From NCBI GenBank assembly GCA_934293375.1, contig CAKQYS010000007.1, positions 80,556-144,555 on the forward strand: a DNA stretch of 64,000 bases. Reading direction: 5' to 3'. A program made the translations under genes and the position numbers. This document shows positions 43,277 to 52,004 of this stretch, piece after piece. The notes under the pieces are model-generated. The model saw only the letters and a list, made by a program, of their open reading frames with translations. It did no database searches and was not told the origin of the DNA. How positions within the stretch are numbered: the stretch's first letter is position 1; each line of letters starts with the position of its first letter. The DNA comes from an uncultured Lachnospiraceae bacterium. Lineage in GTDB: Bacteria; Bacillota; Clostridia; Lachnospirales; Lachnospiraceae.

Positions 43277-43924
43277 TTAAATGTCCCTCTGCTTGGATCC
43301 TGTTACGGAATAAAGACTCCACTCTGCGATATTGGTCGCATGATCTCCGATCCGTTCAAAATATTTGGCAATCATTAGAAAATCTGTTGCATCCTCTGCA
43401 TCATCATTTTCCTTCACCGCCCTGATCACTTCGTTTTTCACCTCTACGAACAGGCTATCCACCAGATCGTCCTGGTCAATCACCTGATTCGCCAGCTTAA
43501 TATCCTGTGTTACATAAGCCTTGATCGCATTTTGTACCATTTCCTTTGTAGCCTCTGCCATCTCTTTAATATGTGGCAGATTCTCCATAAATGTAAAATC
43601 CTGTATCTGGATCATCAACTCTGCAATATCATCAGCCTGATCGCCAATCCGCTCCATATCCGTGATCATTTTCAGTGCTGATGAAATGATCCGCAGATCT
43701 CCTGCTACAGGAGCCTGCTCTAAGATCAGACGCATGCATAACGCTTCTATATCCTTCTCCTTCTGATCGATCAGCTGTTCAAACTCCGATACATCCTTTG
43801 CTGCCTCTCCCTGCATGCGTTCCATTGCCTCCACTGTTGCATCGATCGCCATTTCGACTAACCGGCACAGTTCCTCCATCTTTTCATGCAGCTCATCAAT
43901 TTGTGCTAAATATCTGTCCCGCAT
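43277..43924 (-). CDS. phoU: Phosphate signalling regulator PhoU
   Basis: The protein has 215 residues with the two three-helix PhoU halves: 'MITDMERIGDQADDIAELMI' near 95 and 'KYFERIGDHATNIAEWSLYSVTG' near 190. These E/DxxxD metal motifs bind the Pst complex and the sensor kinase. It dampens the Pho response when phosphate is plentiful. Last gene of pstSCAB-phoU. Confidence 0.94.
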   Translation of the reverse strand: MRDRYLAQIDELHEKMEELCRLVEMAIDATVEAMERMQGEAAKDVSEFEQLIDQKEKDIEALCMRLILEQAPVAGDLRIISSALKMITDMERIGDQADDIAELMIQIQDFTFMENLPHIKEMAEATKEMVQNAIKAYVTQDIKLANQVIDQDDLVDSLFVEVKNEVIRAVKENDDAEDATDFLMIAKYFERIGDHATNIAEWSLYSVTGSKQRDI

Positions 43925-43981
43925 ATATACTCCCTTTCCTTCCTTACTATCTCAGTCTATGCTTACTAATGTGCATGTAAA

Positions 43982-44737
43982 TTATCCAAATCGTCCTGTA
44001 ATATAATCCTCTGTACGCTTATCCTTCGGCATGGAGAATAATTCATAGGTCGGTGCTGCCTCTACAATCTCACCCAACAGGAAAAACACAGTCTGATCTG
44101 AAATACGGGTCGCCTGCTGCATATTATGCGTCACCATGACAATCGTATATTTATCCTTAAGCTGTCCCGCCAGATCCTCAATCTTAGAAGTAGAGATCGG
44201 ATCCAATGCCGATGTCGGCTCATCCATCAAAATGACCTCCGGCTGTACAGCAAGGGCCCTGGCGATACATAGTCTCTGCTGCTGACCGCCGGAAAGTCCC
44301 AGTGCACTCTTCTTCAATCTGTCTTTTAATTCATCCCAGATAGCCGCATCCCGCAGTGACTGCTCCACGATCTCGTCTAACTGCGCTTTCTTTCTGATTC
44401 CATGTGTCCGCGGACCAAATGCGATATTATCGTAAACACTCATCGGAAATGGGTTCGGCTTCTGAAATACCATACCCACTCTCTTACGTAGCACATTGAC
44501 ATCTATGTCCTTATAAATATCTACGCCCTCCAACAATACCTTACCATCAATCCTGCATCCCTCGACCAGATCGTTCATCCGGTTTAAAGACTTTAACAGG
44601 GTTGACTTTCCACATCCGGAGGGTCCGATAAATGCGGTTATTTTATTTTTTTCGATATTCAGATTCATATCCTTCAAGGCATGGAAATCCCCATAGTGCA
44701 GATTCAAATCTGATATTTCAAATGCAAACTCACTCAT
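43982..44737 (-). CDS. pstB: Phosphate ABC transporter ATP-binding protein
   Basis: The protein has 251 residues. It has Walker A 'GPSGCGKSTLL', the PstB-specific 'LKSLNRMNDLV', signature 'LSGGQQQRLCIARAL', Walker B 'VILMDEPTSALDPIST', and 'GRTEDYITGRFG'-like end. It powers PstSCA. It starts 16 bp after pstA. Confidence 0.96.
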   Translation of the reverse strand: MSEFAFEISDLNLHYGDFHALKDMNLNIEKNKITAFIGPSGCGKSTLLKSLNRMNDLVEGCRIDGKVLLEGVDIYKDIDVNVLRKRVGMVFQKPNPFPMSVYDNIAFGPRTHGIRKKAQLDEIVEQSLRDAAIWDELKDRLKKSALGLSGGQQQRLCIARALAVQPEVILMDEPTSALDPISTSKIEDLAGQLKDKYTIVMVTHNMQQATRISDQTVFFLLGEIVEAAPTYELFSMPKDKRTEDYITGRFG

Positions 44738-44753
44738 ATTGATATCCTCTTTT

Positions 44754-45620
44754 CTAATCCTTTTTCACTTCCAGCTTCTTTGCAACAAAATTTGAAAATG
44801 CGTTGATTCCAACTACCAGCAGTAAAAGCACAACCGCTGCAGCATATGCCTGTTCTGTATGCAGTCCTTCACCTGATAACATATACATATGAACCGCCAG
44901 TGTTCTTCCTGAATCCATAACAGAATGCAGATCCAATGTAGAAGTTCCGGCTGTAAAGATCAGTGCTGCTGTCTCACCAACGGCACGGCCAATCGCAAGA
45001 ATGACGCCTGCCAGAATACCCGGTACTGCTGTCGGAAGCACTGTCCGAAACACGGTACGCACCCGTCCTGCACCAAGGCCAAAACTTCCCTCCCGGTAAG
45101 AATCCGGAACCGCTTTTAACGCTTCCTCTGTCGTTCTGATAATGGTAGGCAATACCATGATCGCAAGTGTTACAGCGCCTGACAGTAAAGATTTACCCCA
45201 TCCTAAGAACCCTACGAAAAACAGGAAACCAAACAAACCAAATACAATAGAAGGAATACCTGCCAGCGTTTCTGTGGTCAGTCTGATGACTGCCACCAGC
45301 TTGCTGCCCCGCTTGGCATATTCAACCAGATAGATGGCAGCACCTATACCAAACGGCATTGCGATCGCCATTGCCAGAAAAACCATATATACGGTATTTA
45401 AAATAGATGGCAGCAGGGAACAGTTATCTGTTGTATACCTGAGTGCAAATAAATCCTTAAAATTCTTAAGCAAAGCCGGGATTCCCTTGATCAATACATA
45501 TGCCAGTACCATACACAGAACGGCAAATGTAATGATTGCTGCAACATTTACAAGACCAAACAGCACCTTAGACTGTGTATTCCGTTTGGGTTTATTACAT
45601 TTTGTCCCTGATGTACTCAT
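44754..45620 (-). CDS. pstA: Phosphate ABC transporter permease PstA
   Basis: The protein has 288 residues with six membrane helices and the permease EAA-like loop 'EALKAVPDSYREGSFGLGAGRVRTVFRTVLPTAVPGI'. It overlaps pstC by 4 bp (ATGA) and forms the membrane channel with it. Confidence 0.95.
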   Translation of the reverse strand: MSTSGTKCNKPKRNTQSKVLFGLVNVAAIITFAVLCMVLAYVLIKGIPALLKNFKDLFALRYTTDNCSLLPSILNTVYMVFLAMAIAMPFGIGAAIYLVEYAKRGSKLVAVIRLTTETLAGIPSIVFGLFGFLFFVGFLGWGKSLLSGAVTLAIMVLPTIIRTTEEALKAVPDSYREGSFGLGAGRVRTVFRTVLPTAVPGILAGVILAIGRAVGETAALIFTAGTSTLDLHSVMDSGRTLAVHMYMLSGEGLHTEQAYAAAVVLLLLVVGINAFSNFVAKKLEVKKD

Positions 45621-46462
45621 GCTGCATCACCCCGCTTCTTAATCTGTGAAAATCCAAAGTTAATCATTAAAATCAGAACAAACAATACGACTGCCGTGGC
45701 GATCAATGCTTCACGATGCAAGCCTTCCGCATATCCCATCTCCAGCACAATATTGGCGGTCAATGTTCTGACACCCTTAAACAGGCTGTTTGGAATCACC
45801 GGCTGATTACCGGCTACCATAACAACCGCCATCGTCTCTCCCAATGCACGCCCGACGCCTAAAATGACACCTGCCAGGATACCGGACTTGGCAGCCGGAA
45901 CCACTGCAAAAAATACACTGCGCTCATGGGATGCTCCCAATCCGACGGCACCCTCGTAATAACTTCCCGGTACAGCCTGAATGGAAGATTCGCTGACACT
46001 GATGATCGTTGGCAGAATCATAATGCCTAATAAAATGGAGGCTGACAACACACTTGATCGAAACATCGGCACCAGCACCATCATGCCAAAAAAACCATAT
46101 ACAATAGACGGAATGCCTGCCAGCAGATCAACTGCTGATTTCAATGGCTTATATAATTTTGCCGGACAAAAATGTGACATATAGATCGCTGTTAAGATAC
46201 CGATCGGCACACCTATGATCACCGCACCTACTGTTACATAGATACTGCCAATGATCATAGGGAATATGCCAAAGCTTGCCGGGATATTATTCGGTGCCCA
46301 TGTCCTGCCCAACAGAAACTTGAAAATTCCAATTTCACCGATGGCCGGTATTCCGTTTGCAAAGAGAAATATACAGATCAATGCAACACAGAGTATCGAT
46401 ACAACCGCCATGACACCAAACAATATGTGAAACCCTTTTTCCTTTACCTGATTCAGATTCAT
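45617..46462 (-). CDS. pstC: Phosphate ABC transporter permease PstC
   Basis: The protein has 281 residues with about six helices and the EAA loop 'SSIQAVPGSYYEGAVGLGASHERSVFFAVVPAAKSGI'. It is 21 bp after pstS and overlaps pstA. Confidence 0.95.
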   Translation of the reverse strand: MNLNQVKEKGFHILFGVMAVVSILCVALICIFLFANGIPAIGEIGIFKFLLGRTWAPNNIPASFGIFPMIIGSIYVTVGAVIIGVPIGILTAIYMSHFCPAKLYKPLKSAVDLLAGIPSIVYGFFGMMVLVPMFRSSVLSASILLGIMILPTIISVSESSIQAVPGSYYEGAVGLGASHERSVFFAVVPAAKSGILAGVILGVGRALGETMAVVMVAGNQPVIPNSLFKGVRTLTANIVLEMGYAEGLHREALIATAVVLFVLILMINFGFSQIKKRGDAA

Positions 46463-46483
46463 ATTGTCATTACTCCTCTACTT

Positions 46484-47347
46484 CTATTCCCAGGTCGTCT
46501 GCTCACCTGTGTAGATTGCCTTAACCTGATCTTTGGTCAGATCCTCTACGGTGTTCTTCTTATTTACAATGACTGCAACACCGTCTAATGCGATAACGGT
46601 CGGAGTCAGCTGCTCTAACTCTGTATCCTTTAAATCTCTGGATGCCATACCAATATCGCAGATGCCTTCCATTGCCTCCTGCATACCCGTTGTAGAATCG
46701 CTCTGCTGTACCTCAACAGTTACATTTGCATTATAATCTTTGTATACTTCTGCTAACTTCTCCATGATCGGCGTTACGGAAGAAGAACCACCAACAACAA
46801 CCTTACCTGATGCTTGATTGCTTGTATAAGCAGCTGCATTTTCATCAATTGATACACAATTGTTTTCCTCAATAATTGCCTGACCCTCTGCACTTAAAAT
46901 GAAATTCATGAAATCCTTTGCTGCATCTGAAATATCAGCCTTTGTTGCCAGATTAAATGGTCTCTGGATCTCATATGTACCATTCTTTATATTCTCAGCA
47001 GTTGCCTCTACACCATTGATCTTAACGGCCTTGACGGTATCATTTAAAGAACCCATTGATACATATCCGATTGCATTCTCATCCTGAGCAACCGTTGTCA
47101 GCATGACATCTGTCTTATTTGTGATCTGTGCATCCGCTGTTGTATGATCTACCTTGTTGCCATCCGCATCCTTCTCTTCAATACCAAACAACTCAATGAA
47201 TGCACCCCTTGAACCTGATCCATCTTCTCTGGATACAACGGTGATTGTATTTGAAGCCCCACACCCTGCGAGTGCACCTGCCATAAATACTGCTGTTGTC
47301 ATAACGGCAAAAAACTTGCCAGCCTTCTTTGCTAATGTCTTTCTCAT
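46484..47347 (-). CDS. pstS: Phosphate-binding lipoprotein PstS
   Basis: The protein has 287 residues from the ATG at 47347, which follows GGAAGGAG; an ATG 11 codons earlier is less likely. A lipobox 'LAGC' near 29 anchors it. Two periplasmic-binding lobes: 'VVSREDGSGSRGAFIELFG' and 'VVVGGSSSVTPIMEKLAEVYKDYNANVTVEVQQSDSTTGMQEAMEG', both typical phosphate-contact loops. The order of the lobes is swapped relative to the E. coli protein, as in some Firmicutes. It opens pstSCAB-phoU and lies behind a Pho box. Confidence 0.93.
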   Translation of the reverse strand: MRKTLAKKAGKFFAVMTTAVFMAGALAGCGASNTITVVSREDGSGSRGAFIELFGIEEKDADGNKVDHTTADAQITNKTDVMLTTVAQDENAIGYVSMGSLNDTVKAVKINGVEATAENIKNGTYEIQRPFNLATKADISDAAKDFMNFILSAEGQAIIEENNCVSIDENAAAYTSNQASGKVVVGGSSSVTPIMEKLAEVYKDYNANVTVEVQQSDSTTGMQEAMEGICDIGMASRDLKDTELEQLTPTVIALDGVAVIVNKKNTVEDLTKDQVKAIYTGEQTTWE

Positions 47348-47419
47348 AATTGTTTTCTCCTTCCAACAATTCCTTTTCATTTTTTTTTTACGATCGTGAC
47401 TCTAGTCTATATCACAAAT

Positions 47420-47458
47420 GTAATGACTAAAACATGTCTTTTGTTAAGATTATGCAAA
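47420..47458 (-). promoter_or_regulatory. Probable Pho box of pstSCAB-phoU
   Basis: On the minus strand TTTGCA (47453-47458), TTAACA (47442-47447), CATGTT (47431-47436) and CATTAC (47420-47425) recur at exactly 11 bp. A TATAGA -10 follows 8 bp later. The repeat phase and the -10 distance match the nptA promoter, although the hexamers are less perfect. Confidence 0.5.
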
Positions 47459-47473
47459 GAAATCCCTGCAAAA

Positions 47474-47508
47474 TAAAAAGAACAGCATCCATATCCGGAC
47501 ACTGTTCC
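47474..47508 (-). terminator. Intrinsic terminator of the 48.5-47.5 kb operon
   Basis: GAACAGTGTCC/GGATGCTGTTC stem followed by TTTTTATTTT on the minus strand, just after the stop at 47531. Confidence 0.8.
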
Positions 47509-47530
47509 TATCTGATATCATCCATTTGAT

Positions 47531-47752
47531 CTAATGATGATACCCTACCATACGACGGGCATAATCATCTGCCTTTTCCTTATATCTTAAATACTCCTTA
47601 TCTTTGAGTTCACCCTGATTTCTCATGGCTTCTAATGTCTCCTGCAGATCCTTCAAGGCATCTCTTGCCAGATCCTTATAATTATTCTCCAGATTCATTG
47701 TAAGTTCTGAAAACTTACCATCAATGACTTTCTTCGTACTTCGTTTTAACAA
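47531..47752 (-). CDS. Small helical protein of unknown function
   Basis: The protein has 73 residues, starting with TTG 5 bp after a GAGGTG site. It is entirely charged and predicted helical ('ENNYKDLARDALKDLQETLEAMRNQGELKDKEYLRYKEKADDYARRM'), probably one long coiled-coil hairpin. It is the last gene of an operon with the S4-domain protein and ends at a terminator. No family is recognised. Confidence 0.65.
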   Translation of the reverse strand: MLKRSTKKVIDGKFSELTMNLENNYKDLARDALKDLQETLEAMRNQGELKDKEYLRYKEKADDYARRMVGYHH

Positions 47753-47767
47753 AACAACACCTCATTT

Positions 47768-48526
47768 CTATTCCGGTACACTATATGCAATCAACAGCTT
47801 ATCCTTCTTCGTATGTCCAAGTTCCCTGTCAAACCGGAACTTTCCATACCCCCGTACTGCCACGACATCTGTGTCCTTAAGCATATAGCTGTGGTTCGCC
47901 GATATTCTGCCGTTGACACTAACCTTCTGAGAAACAAACAACGCACTGATCTGACTTCTTGACAGATGAAACACCATTGCACAGACAACATCTGCACGTC
48001 TTGATGCAACAGTATCCTGATGTTCCACATAGTGCGGTGCAAGAAACTCTGGCATCTCATCTAGCAACTCACACCTGACCGATGTATGCCGGATTCTGGT
48101 CACGGATTCCATAATATGCTCCGCCATACTGCGTAAGCAGAACACATAGGCTTCTGTCTCCCTGATCATAATATCCCCCAAAACTGTGCGTTCAATACCA
48201 AGATTCATCAATGCACCCAGATAATCCCTGTGCGATAATGTCTCCGCAAACTTTATATTCAATGGCACGATCCTGATACAGGCAATCGGAAATGGTTCTT
48301 CATATCCAAACAGCTCTGCACTTCCAAACCGTGCCATCATACGATCTGTCCCTTCTACTCCACCCGACAGTATAAACGGGATATAGGACAGTTCTGCCTG
48401 CATATCTAACAGAATATTCTGGTCTGCGGCACTTAAAAACTCCGTATATGTGTATATATTCTGATTGTATGCCCGATCCGCCAGCTCCCGAAAACGCGCT
48501 GTCAGTAAGTCTTCCTCTTTCGTCAT
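47768..48526 (-). CDS. S4-domain RNA-binding protein, YlmH family
   Basis: The protein has 252 residues. The N-terminal YlmH-like domain has 'FLSAADQNILLDM' and 'SGGVEGTDRMMARFG', and the C-terminal S4 motif is 'RSQISALFVSQKVSVNGRISANHSYMLKDTDVVAVRGYGKFRF'. YlmH binds stalled 50S-nascent chain-tRNA complexes and acts in ribosome rescue in Bacillus. Here it is between a DUF1653 protein and a small helical protein, not in the usual division cluster. Confidence 0.9.
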   Translation of the reverse strand: MTKEEDLLTARFRELADRAYNQNIYTYTEFLSAADQNILLDMQAELSYIPFILSGGVEGTDRMMARFGSAELFGYEEPFPIACIRIVPLNIKFAETLSHRDYLGALMNLGIERTVLGDIMIRETEAYVFCLRSMAEHIMESVTRIRHTSVRCELLDEMPEFLAPHYVEHQDTVASRRADVVCAMVFHLSRSQISALFVSQKVSVNGRISANHSYMLKDTDVVAVRGYGKFRFDRELGHTKKDKLLIAYSVPE

Positions 48527-48529
48527 ATA

Positions 48530-49171
48530 CTAATGCTTATCCCTTTCAAATCTTGCCAGAGTCTCCAGATCACGCTTAATACTCAGATACTGTTCTTCTA
48601 GGGATCCGTCCACCGGACTGATATCTAATACAGCTGTAATATCGTTAAGTATCTTCTCTGTAATCGTATCATGCATATGATTAAAGATCTCCAGCTTCTT
48701 TGTGTAGGTATCCGCATCCAGAAATGCGATCAGTTTCGGATCCACACCGGATGATCTGTCTTCTATTGCACCCTTGACTCTATTCTCAAGATGCATCTGC
48801 TGCCGGGTTTCAATCTCCTTTCGCTGATTCTCCAGTTCCGGGTATTTTTCCATACTGATCACCGGAATATCTGCTTCATCATAGATCGGTGTGATCGTAG
48901 TCTTCACAGGTACAATCGTTCTGCTATTATCGTTCTCTTCCAATTCTACTCTTTCAAATCTGTATTCCTGTGCAGCATCCGGATACTTCTCCGGATCCAG
49001 TTTTGCCATAAAGTCACTAAGGCTCCTGTCATATATCCGGAAACTTCCATATAGTGCCTGATAGATGACCCTGTCCTCTAAGGTATCTGCATCCTTTGCC
49101 ATCGCTACGATCTGATATAGCATTCCCTTAAAATGTCTGTAGAATTCTCCCTGTCTTGGCATGTTTCTCAT
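48530..49171 (-). CDS. DUF1653 domain protein
   Basis: The protein has 213 residues. The first 75 are DUF1653: 'RQGEFYRHFKGMLYQIVAMAKDADTLEDRVIYQALYGSFRIYDRSLSDFMAKLD'. This short fold resembles a beta-barrel SH3-like domain in proteins of unknown role. The remaining 140 residues are charged and helical, with no known domain. It is the first gene of the operon, behind a good promoter. Confidence 0.85.
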   Translation of the reverse strand: MRNMPRQGEFYRHFKGMLYQIVAMAKDADTLEDRVIYQALYGSFRIYDRSLSDFMAKLDPEKYPDAAQEYRFERVELEENDNSRTIVPVKTTITPIYDEADIPVISMEKYPELENQRKEIETRQQMHLENRVKGAIEDRSSGVDPKLIAFLDADTYTKKLEIFNHMHDTITEKILNDITAVLDISPVDGSLEEQYLSIKRDLETLARFERDKH

Positions 49172-49230
49172 AATTCATCATACTCCTTTTATTTCATAAA
49201 CCTATTCCTGTCAGATTTTCTTACAAATAT

Positions 49231-49259
49231 AGTATAACCCCGCATTTTGCATGTTTCAA
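49231..49259 (-). promoter_or_regulatory. Sigma-A promoter of the DUF1653-ylmH operon
   Basis: TTGAAA (49254-49259), a 17-bp spacer and TATACT (49231-49236) on the minus strand, 60 bp upstream of 49171. Confidence 0.65.
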
Positions 49260-49330
49260 GCAAAACAAATGCACATTTTCATCATAGCCTCATAACTTAA
49301 TATAAAACCATAAACCAAGGGGGTAATATC

Positions 49331-50290
49331 ATGCCGGTAACCGCATCTCCTGTTTCGCCTTATGATCTGTTAGGTGTCTCCTATGCACATGCCAAGGGTA
49401 TCTTTGGATCTAACATTACAGTTGCCATCATAGATACCGGCATTGCCCTGCATCAGGACTTCTTCCATGTCCCTGCCCCCTACAGCCATATGCCCCGTTC
49501 CTGCAAATGCCGCATTCATGCATTTCATGACATCCTAGGCAAAAACAGAATGCCGGTTGACACCAACGGACATGGCACCCACATTGCCGGCATTATCGGT
49601 TCCTGCGGTATGGCAAACGGACATTATATCGGTATTGCCCCTGCCTGCAGCCTGCTTGCCATCCGAATCCTAGACGGTCATGGTAACGGGCATTTTGAGC
49701 ATCTGTTAAAAGCCATTGACTGGATTCTGATGCACCGGCATCAATACCATATCCGGATTGTAAACATCTCTATCGGTGCTCTGCCCTCCGGCAATCCGGA
49801 CCGCGATGATCTTGTATTAGCAGCCGTTGAATCTCTGTGGGATGCCGGCATCATCGTGGTATCGGCAGCCGGCAATCAAGGACCGGATAAATGCACCGTC
49901 ACCGTACCGGGAACCTCTCCCAAGATCATTACCGTAGGTGCATACGATGATGATCTGGCTGTCAGAAGCAATGGCCGGATCGTAAAGCATTACTCTGGCA
50001 GAGGACCTACCCGTGCCTGCGTGATCAAACCGGAAATCGTAGCACCCGGTTATGGCATCACCAGTTGTCGTAACCATAAATACGGCTATACCACAAAGAG
50101 CGGAACCTCCATGGCCACGCCCTTTGTCTCCGGTGCCATCGCACTTTTACTCGAACTGCATCCTGAAATGACAGGCCGGGATGTCAAGCTAGCACTCTAT
50201 CACTCCTGCAGGGATCTTGGACTTTCTAAAGAACAACAGGGCTGGGGACTATTATCCATCCCTGCCCTGTTGCAATACCATCCTCTATAA
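49331..50290 (+). CDS. Subtilisin-family (S8) serine protease, intracellular type
   Basis: The protein has 319 residues with an intact catalytic triad: Asp in 'VAIIDTGIA' near 37, His in 'DTNGHGTHIAGI' near 81, Ser in 'KSGTSMATPFVSGAIALL' near 261, and the oxyanion Asn in 'VVSAAGNQGP'. There is no signal peptide and only a short N-terminal extension (about 12 residues), so it resembles Bacillus intracellular subtilisin, which is processed at the N-terminus. It is alone in plus orientation; AAGGGGG precedes the ATG. Confidence 0.93.
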   Translation: MPVTASPVSPYDLLGVSYAHAKGIFGSNITVAIIDTGIALHQDFFHVPAPYSHMPRSCKCRIHAFHDILGKNRMPVDTNGHGTHIAGIIGSCGMANGHYIGIAPACSLLAIRILDGHGNGHFEHLLKAIDWILMHRHQYHIRIVNISIGALPSGNPDRDDLVLAAVESLWDAGIIVVSAAGNQGPDKCTVTVPGTSPKIITVGAYDDDLAVRSNGRIVKHYSGRGPTRACVIKPEIVAPGYGITSCRNHKYGYTTKSGTSMATPFVSGAIALLLELHPEMTGRDVKLALYHSCRDLGLSKEQQGWGLLSIPALLQYHPL

Positions 50291-50296
50291 ATGATG

Positions 50297-51895
50297 TTAC
50301 CGGTCCCACTTGTCACATAAAGCATTGATCTGATCGGTAAACCGAACCAGATCCTTATTGGCCCCTCCCTCATTATGAGAGATCACAACCAATAACCGCT
50401 TACCTGCTGCCAGCAGACGATCAAAGATATCACTCGCACGCTTCGCCTTTGCAGACTGCCGCTTCTTCTTCTCCGTCACGCCCTCCTCAAGCCATTCGTC
50501 GGTCAGAATATCATATACAGCACCGCTATATGGCGCTACCGCATCGTAGCCATATTGGGTCTTGATATACTCTGTAAAAGCATCGCATACGGTATCCTCA
50601 CCATGCACCACAAATACCTTTGGCATCGGATCAAATGAAGTCAGCCATGCAAGCAATCCTTCCTTGTCCGCATGACCACTGATACCATCCAGTTTCTCAA
50701 TCTTTGCTCGCACCTCAATCGTCTCACCAAAGAGCTTGACTACCGGTGCTCCTTCTAACAGGCTTCGTCCAAGCGTACCAACTGCCTGATATCCTACAAA
50801 CAGAATCGTGCATTCCGGTCTCCACAGATTATGCTTCAAATGATGCCGGATCCGGCCGGCCTCACACATACCGGATGCCGATATGATCACCTTCGGCTTT
50901 GTCTCAAAATTGATTGCCTTGGACTCATCGCTCGTAACCGCTACCTTTAATCCCGGAAAACTCAATGGATTGATTCCCTTCTTGACTAACTCCATCGCTT
51001 CTTCATCAAAACAGCTGTCAACATTCTCATGGAATATGTTGGTTGCCTCAATCGCAAGAGGACTATCAATATACACCTCAAAATCCTGATATTCCGGAAT
51101 CAGATGCTCATACTTGATCGTTCTGATAAAATATAACAGCTCCTGGGTTCTGCCAACTGCAAATGCCGGAATCACCACATTACCACCCTTATCAAAGGTG
51201 GACTTGATAATACGGGTAAGTTCCTTTATATAATCCACTCTGCCACCATGGCTTCTGTCTCCATAGGTCGACTCCATCACCACAATATCTGCTTCCTTCA
51301 GATACTGCGGATCCTTGATCAAAGGTTGATTCAGATTACCGATATCACCGGAAAATACAATCTTCTTTTGCTCACCATTCTCTTCCAGCCAGAACTCAAT
51401 ACTCGCTGAACCAAGCAGATGTCCTACATCGGAAAACCGAACCTTTATGCCATCAGCTACCTGAATGATATCTTCATACTCACAAGGCACAAACAGCTCC
51501 AGCGAACCCACTGCATCATCCATGTGATAGAGCGGAACATATTCTTCTTCACCTGCTCTTCTTGCCTTCCGATTACGCCACTCAGCCTCAAACTCTTGTA
51601 TATGTGCACTATCTCGAAGCATGATGTTACATAAATCCACCGTTGCCTTTGTCGTGTACACCTGTCCTCTGAATCCCTTTGCATACATAAGTGGAATCAA
51701 TCCTGAATGATCAATATGCGCATGTGTCAAAAATATGTAATCAATCTCTGCCGGACTAAATGGCATTTCCTGATTCTCATATACATCCGCACCTTGTTCC
51801 ATACCACAATCAATCAACATATTCCTGCCACCTGCCTGCAGGCAATGGCAGCTTCCCGTAACCTCATGATCTGCACCGATGAATGTAAGTTTCAT
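50297..51895 (-). CDS. Beta-CASP metallo-beta-lactamase fold RNA-processing hydrolase
   Basis: The protein has 532 residues. The zinc site is 'LTHAHIDHSGL' near 60, with further ligands in 'VGHLLGSASIEF' (near 160) and 'FSGDIG'. The beta-CASP segment includes 'STYGDRSHGG', 'IPAFAVGRTQELLYFI', 'VIISASGMCEAGRIRHHL' and the late 'ISGHADKEGL' His. It belongs to the CPSF/YSH1-like family, so RNA cleavage is likely but not proven. It ends 7 bp from the convergent protease gene. Confidence 0.92.
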   Translation of the reverse strand: MKLTFIGADHEVTGSCHCLQAGGRNMLIDCGMEQGADVYENQEMPFSPAEIDYIFLTHAHIDHSGLIPLMYAKGFRGQVYTTKATVDLCNIMLRDSAHIQEFEAEWRNRKARRAGEEEYVPLYHMDDAVGSLELFVPCEYEDIIQVADGIKVRFSDVGHLLGSASIEFWLEENGEQKKIVFSGDIGNLNQPLIKDPQYLKEADIVVMESTYGDRSHGGRVDYIKELTRIIKSTFDKGGNVVIPAFAVGRTQELLYFIRTIKYEHLIPEYQDFEVYIDSPLAIEATNIFHENVDSCFDEEAMELVKKGINPLSFPGLKVAVTSDESKAINFETKPKVIISASGMCEAGRIRHHLKHNLWRPECTILFVGYQAVGTLGRSLLEGAPVVKLFGETIEVRAKIEKLDGISGHADKEGLLAWLTSFDPMPKVFVVHGEDTVCDAFTEYIKTQYGYDAVAPYSGAVYDILTDEWLEEGVTEKKKRQSAKAKRASDIFDRLLAAGKRLLVVISHNEGGANKDLVRFTDQINALCDKWDR

Positions 51896-52004
51896 AGTGA
51901 TAACCCCCTTTGGCTGTTATAGAATTCCGTCGCTATAATGTATTCATATTATATCATACCCAAGCCAAAAAGTGTTAGACAATTCTCGTGTCTTTATATA
52001 AATT

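Noticed and set aside
51975..51990. TTAGACAATTCTCG resembling the left end of the same element
   Set aside because: The match ends after the ACAATT core; no inverted partner was found.
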